From contig JAUWAH010000166.1 of the NCBI GenBank assembly GCA_030602145.1, forward strand, positions 1 through 5,922: a stretch of DNA of 5,922 bases, read 5' to 3'. Shown here piece after piece: positions 5,499 to 5,922 of the stretch. The DNA is from Desulfobulbus sp. (GTDB lineage: Bacteria > Desulfobacterota > Desulfobulbia > Desulfobulbales > Desulfobulbaceae). A program made the translations under genes and the position numbers. The number at the start of each line of letters is the position of its first letter. Positions within the stretch are counted from its first letter, which is position 1. A model generated the notes under the pieces. That model was not told the origin of the DNA. It saw only the letters and a program-made list of their open reading frames with translations, and ran no database searches.

Positions 5499-5724
5499 AT
5501 TCGATCAACCCCGCCAAGGGAGGCAGTTGTGCCAGGAGTGAATGGAACAGGCCCGACGGGAAGCGGTCCGCAGGGAAGAGGCATGGGCAGGTGCCGGCCG
5601 CGCACCATCGGCCCGGCGACCGACAACGAACAAACCACCCAACCGGGAGCACCGGGGCAGAGCAACCGCTGCGATGGCGGCCGGGGACGGCGATAAGAAT
5701 TTGCAGGCCACCATTCGATAACCG

Positions 5725-5739
5725 GCAGGCAACACCTGC
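5725..5739 (+). other. short inverted repeat upstream of the MTH1175-like gene
   Basis: GCAGG (5725-5729) and CCTGC (5735-5739) are perfect inverse copies around a 5-nt spacer, 42 nt before the ATG. It could be an operator half-site pair or a leader hairpin. There is no T run after it, so it is not a terminator. Confidence 0.25.
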
Positions 5740-5781
5740 GTACATACACCCACATTCATTGCCACACAAAGGAGAACACCT

Positions 5782-5922
5782 ATGGTGCGATTGGCGATCC
5801 CCTCCGAGGGACAAGGCGGCTTGGACGGCATGCGGTCCGGCCATTTCGGGCATTGCGACGTCTTCACCTGTATCGACGTGGAGAACGGTCAGATCATGCA
5901 GGTGTCGATCCTGGCCAACAAG
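5782..5922 (+). CDS. dinitrogenase iron-molybdenum cofactor family protein (MTH1175/NifX-like), N-terminal part
   Basis: ATG at 5782 with AAAGGAG seven bases upstream, followed by 47 codons to the window edge. MVRLAIPSEGQGGLDGMRSG, then HFGHCDVFTCIDVENGQI, carries the family signature: a first beta strand, the GGLDGxxSxHFGHxDxF segment and a second strand. PF02579 proteins bind or carry iron-molybdenum cofactor precursors in nitrogen fixers. The short stand-alone MTH1175-type members are widespread in anaerobes that do not fix nitrogen and often sit beside Mrp/NBP35 ATPases, so a nif role should not be assumed. C25 and C30 are extra cysteines next to the conserved histidines H21 and H24 and might add metal contacts (inference). 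It is divergent from the signalling operon. Confidence 0.88.
   Translation, partial: MVRLAIPSEGQGGLDGMRSGHFGHCDVFTCIDVENGQIMQVSILANK

Larger units (their letters stand above)
5408..5781 (+). other. 374-nt non-coding stretch before the MTH1175-like gene
   Basis: No frame with coding character is seen on either strand; the open frames here have shadow composition and lack ribosome sites. It holds possible RNA stems (5446-5498 and 5506-5529), a short inverted repeat (5725-5739) and the ribosome site of the next gene (AAAGGAG, 5768-5774). No -35/-10 pair within 100 nt of the gene is convincing, so transcription may start further up near 5390. I do not see the core of a molybdenum-cofactor, cobalamin or FMN riboswitch. 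Confidence 0.45.

Noticed and set aside
5530..5700. riboswitch (cobalamin, FMN or molybdenum cofactor) before the MTH1175-like gene
   Set aside because: A GGCAGGT string looked like one arm of a cobalamin element, but the matching ACCTGCC arm and conserved core are missing. No FMN or molybdenum-cofactor core was found.

Overview
The window reads as a GC-rich chromosomal segment of a Gram-negative anaerobe. A Desulfobacterota (former Deltaproteobacteria) member is my best guess. This is inference from the mix of an NMT1/THI5-type binding protein, a dCache-SpoIIE phosphatase with STAS and RsbW-like partners, and an MTH1175-type iron-molybdenum cofactor protein. No 16S or other taxonomic marker is present. 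I see no tRNA, rRNA, CRISPR array or insertion sequence.

Most of the window (about 5040 down to 1) is transcribed on the minus strand. A sigma70-like promoter at 5036-5007 precedes a tight four-gene unit. Its members are a periplasmic NMT1/THI5-like binding protein (4910-3879), a membrane dCache-HAMP-SpoIIE PP2C phosphatase (3892-1961), a STAS anti-anti-sigma-like protein (1915-1580) and an RsbW/SpoIIAB-like HATPase (1573-1163). The first two genes overlap by 14 nt. The last two are 6 nt apart. These parts make a complete partner-switching module: an external signal is read by the Cache domain, perhaps delivered by the binding protein; the SpoIIE domain dephosphorylates the STAS protein; the STAS protein captures the HATPase; and an unknown client is released. 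No sigma factor, other client or ABC transporter partner lies in the window, so the output and ligand are open.

Downstream on the same strand are a secreted cupin (1113-601), 49 nt after the HATPase and possibly read from the same message, then a 119-nt gap, a 43-residue basic small ORF (481-350) with a strong ribosome site, and the 5' part of a GNAT-type acetyltransferase (347 to the window edge).

The right end (about 5037-5781) is mostly non-coding. It holds a doubtful small membrane-type ORF on the minus strand, an AT-rich island with an 8-bp inverted repeat (5383-5407), and a long leader with possible competing stems. It ends at the plus-strand start of an MTH1175/NifX-like protein at 5782, which runs off the window and is divergent from the signalling operon.
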